Shown in pieces: positions 5,927-6,381 of a stretch of DNA of 6,381 bases. How positions within the stretch are numbered: position 1 is the stretch's first letter; the number at the start of each line of letters is the position of its first letter. The DNA is from Spartobacteria bacterium. Lineage in GTDB: Bacteria; Verrucomicrobiota; Verrucomicrobiia; Chthoniobacterales; UBA10450. The notes beneath the pieces are model-generated. The model searched no databases, was not told the DNA's origin, and worked only from the letters and a program-made list of their open reading frames with translations. The DNA lies in NCBI GenBank assembly GCA_021324035.1, contig JAJPJU010000353.1, positions 1 through 6,381 on the forward strand. The letters are read 5' to 3'. The translations under genes were made by a program, and so were the position numbers.

Positions 5927-5931
5927 GAAAC

Positions 5932-5960
5932 AATATTCGGCGCGTTTCTGTCCTTGTCAC
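5932..5960 (-). promoter_or_regulatory. Possible promoter of the OsmC-family gene
   Basis: On the minus strand GTGACA (5960-5955, 5 of 6 to the -35 consensus) lies 17 nt before AATATT (5937-5932, 4 of 6 to the -10 consensus). Initiation about 7 nt later would fall almost on the ATG at 5926, implying a leaderless transcript. That fits the absence of a Shine-Dalgarno, but the promoter match is modest. Confidence 0.3.
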
Positions 5961-5967
5961 GCCGGCA

Positions 5968-6033
5968 AATGACGAATGCCGAATGTCCAATGACGAATGA
6001 AATTTGAATTCGTCATTCGTGCTTCGTCATTCA
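5968..6033. repeat. GACGAATG-type tandem/inverted repeat cluster
   Basis: GACGAATG occurs at 5971-5978 and 5992-5999, and its complement appears in ATTCGTCATTCGT (6008-6020) and TTCGTCATTCA (6023-6033). AATGACGAAT (5989-5998) and ATTCGTCATT (6008-6017) form a perfect 10-bp stem with a 9-nt loop. The rest of the gap between the OsmC start and the glycosidase stop holds nothing else recognisable. The right end of the cluster includes the stop codon and last codon of the glycosidase gene. I recall similar TGACGAATGACGAA repeats as dispersed intergenic elements in Verrucomicrobiota assemblies, from memory only. Confidence 0.8.
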
Positions 6034-6381
6034 TTTTGCACAGGCGTTTCCTGAATTTTGTCCCGATGCTTTTCCAGCGCCTCCCGAAACACGCGCGTAA
6101 GTTCTTTGTTATGCAAAATGATCATGTCGGTGTCGTGCTTTTTGGTGTCGTCGTTTTGCCAGCCTTCGTTCCACCAGCAGAAACCAACGATTGCCGGCCA
6201 GCGGTTTGAAAGAATATCGTTCAATGCGTTTCCCGCCCAATTCACGGCATCAACGTGGCGGTTATGCAGATCGCAGCCGAACTCGGCCACGATCACAGGC
6301 TTTCCAGGCGCAACTTTGATTAAACGCGGATATGCCTCGCGCATCTTGAACGCGAAACTTTCGGTGCCATCGCGCATCAAT
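6027..6381 (-). CDS. Glycoside hydrolase (clan A-like, possibly GH26/mannanase-type), C-terminal part
   Basis: The frame is open to the right edge; the apparent first residue is encoded by TTG and sits in mid-domain, so the start lies beyond the window. About 117 C-terminal residues are visible. KPVIVAEFGCD (about 27-37 from the edge) matches the strand that carries the catalytic nucleophile Glu in clan GH-A enzymes; that Glu is about residue 33. It is followed by WAGNALNDIL, then a strand with an aromatic cluster, IVGFCWWNEGWQNDD, and a final helix (ELTRVFREALEKH) typical of the end of a TIM barrel. Such enzymes hydrolyse plant or microbial polysaccharides, often mannans in GH26. The first acid/base Glu and any signal peptide are outside the window, so family number and substrate are tentative. 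Its last codon and stop overlap a GACGAATG-type repeat. Confidence 0.7.
   Translation of the reverse strand, partial: LMRDGTESFAFKMREAYPRLIKVAPGKPVIVAEFGCDLHNRHVDAVNWAGNALNDILSNRWPAIVGFCWWNEGWQNDDTKKHDTDMIILHNKELTRVFREALEKHRDKIQETPVQNE

Overview
The window looks like a piece of a Gram-negative, outer-membrane-bearing bacterial chromosome. The evidence is a TonB-dependent receptor, an ADP-heptose epimerase for lipopolysaccharide core sugars, and an overall base composition that is moderately GC-rich by eye. Several kinds of short dispersed palindromic repeats (TGTCAT...GTCGAG type, GACGAATG type, CTCAAC type and GAGAC/GTCTC hairpins) remind me of soil Verrucomicrobiota such as Chthoniobacterales. 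That placement is an inference from recall; no 16S or other phylogenetic marker is present.

Layout. 1-776 (+): 3' part of a DUF885-family putative zinc peptidase, cut by the left edge. It converges on an RmuC-family gene (823-1854, -). A 31-bp-arm inverted repeat fills most of the gap between RmuC and the next minus-strand gene, a BtuB-like TonB-dependent receptor (1966-3978, -). The receptor has a long leader that carries a recognisable cobalamin (B12) riboswitch at about 4198-4490 (-), which is the most informative non-coding feature here. Diverging from it is hldD (4538-5479, +), which converges on an OsmC-family gene (5516-5926, -). After a GACGAATG-type repeat cluster comes the 3' part of a glycoside hydrolase (6027-6381, -), cut by the right edge.

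How the parts relate. The clear functional unit is the B12 riboswitch plus the outer-membrane receptor: the receptor probably imports cobalamin or a related corrinoid and is switched off when B12 is plentiful. The other genes (peptidase, RmuC, heptose epimerase, OsmC, glycosidase) show no obvious shared pathway and look like ordinary single-gene units. Two features of the B12 unit are odd. The riboswitch contains a long helix built from tandem CTCAAC/GTTGAG repeats just before its B12 box. The signal-peptide region of the receptor contains four closely packed perfect hairpins, which look like a repeat array inserted in frame into coding sequence. No CRISPR array, tRNA, rRNA, transposase or complete novel multi-gene system is visible.
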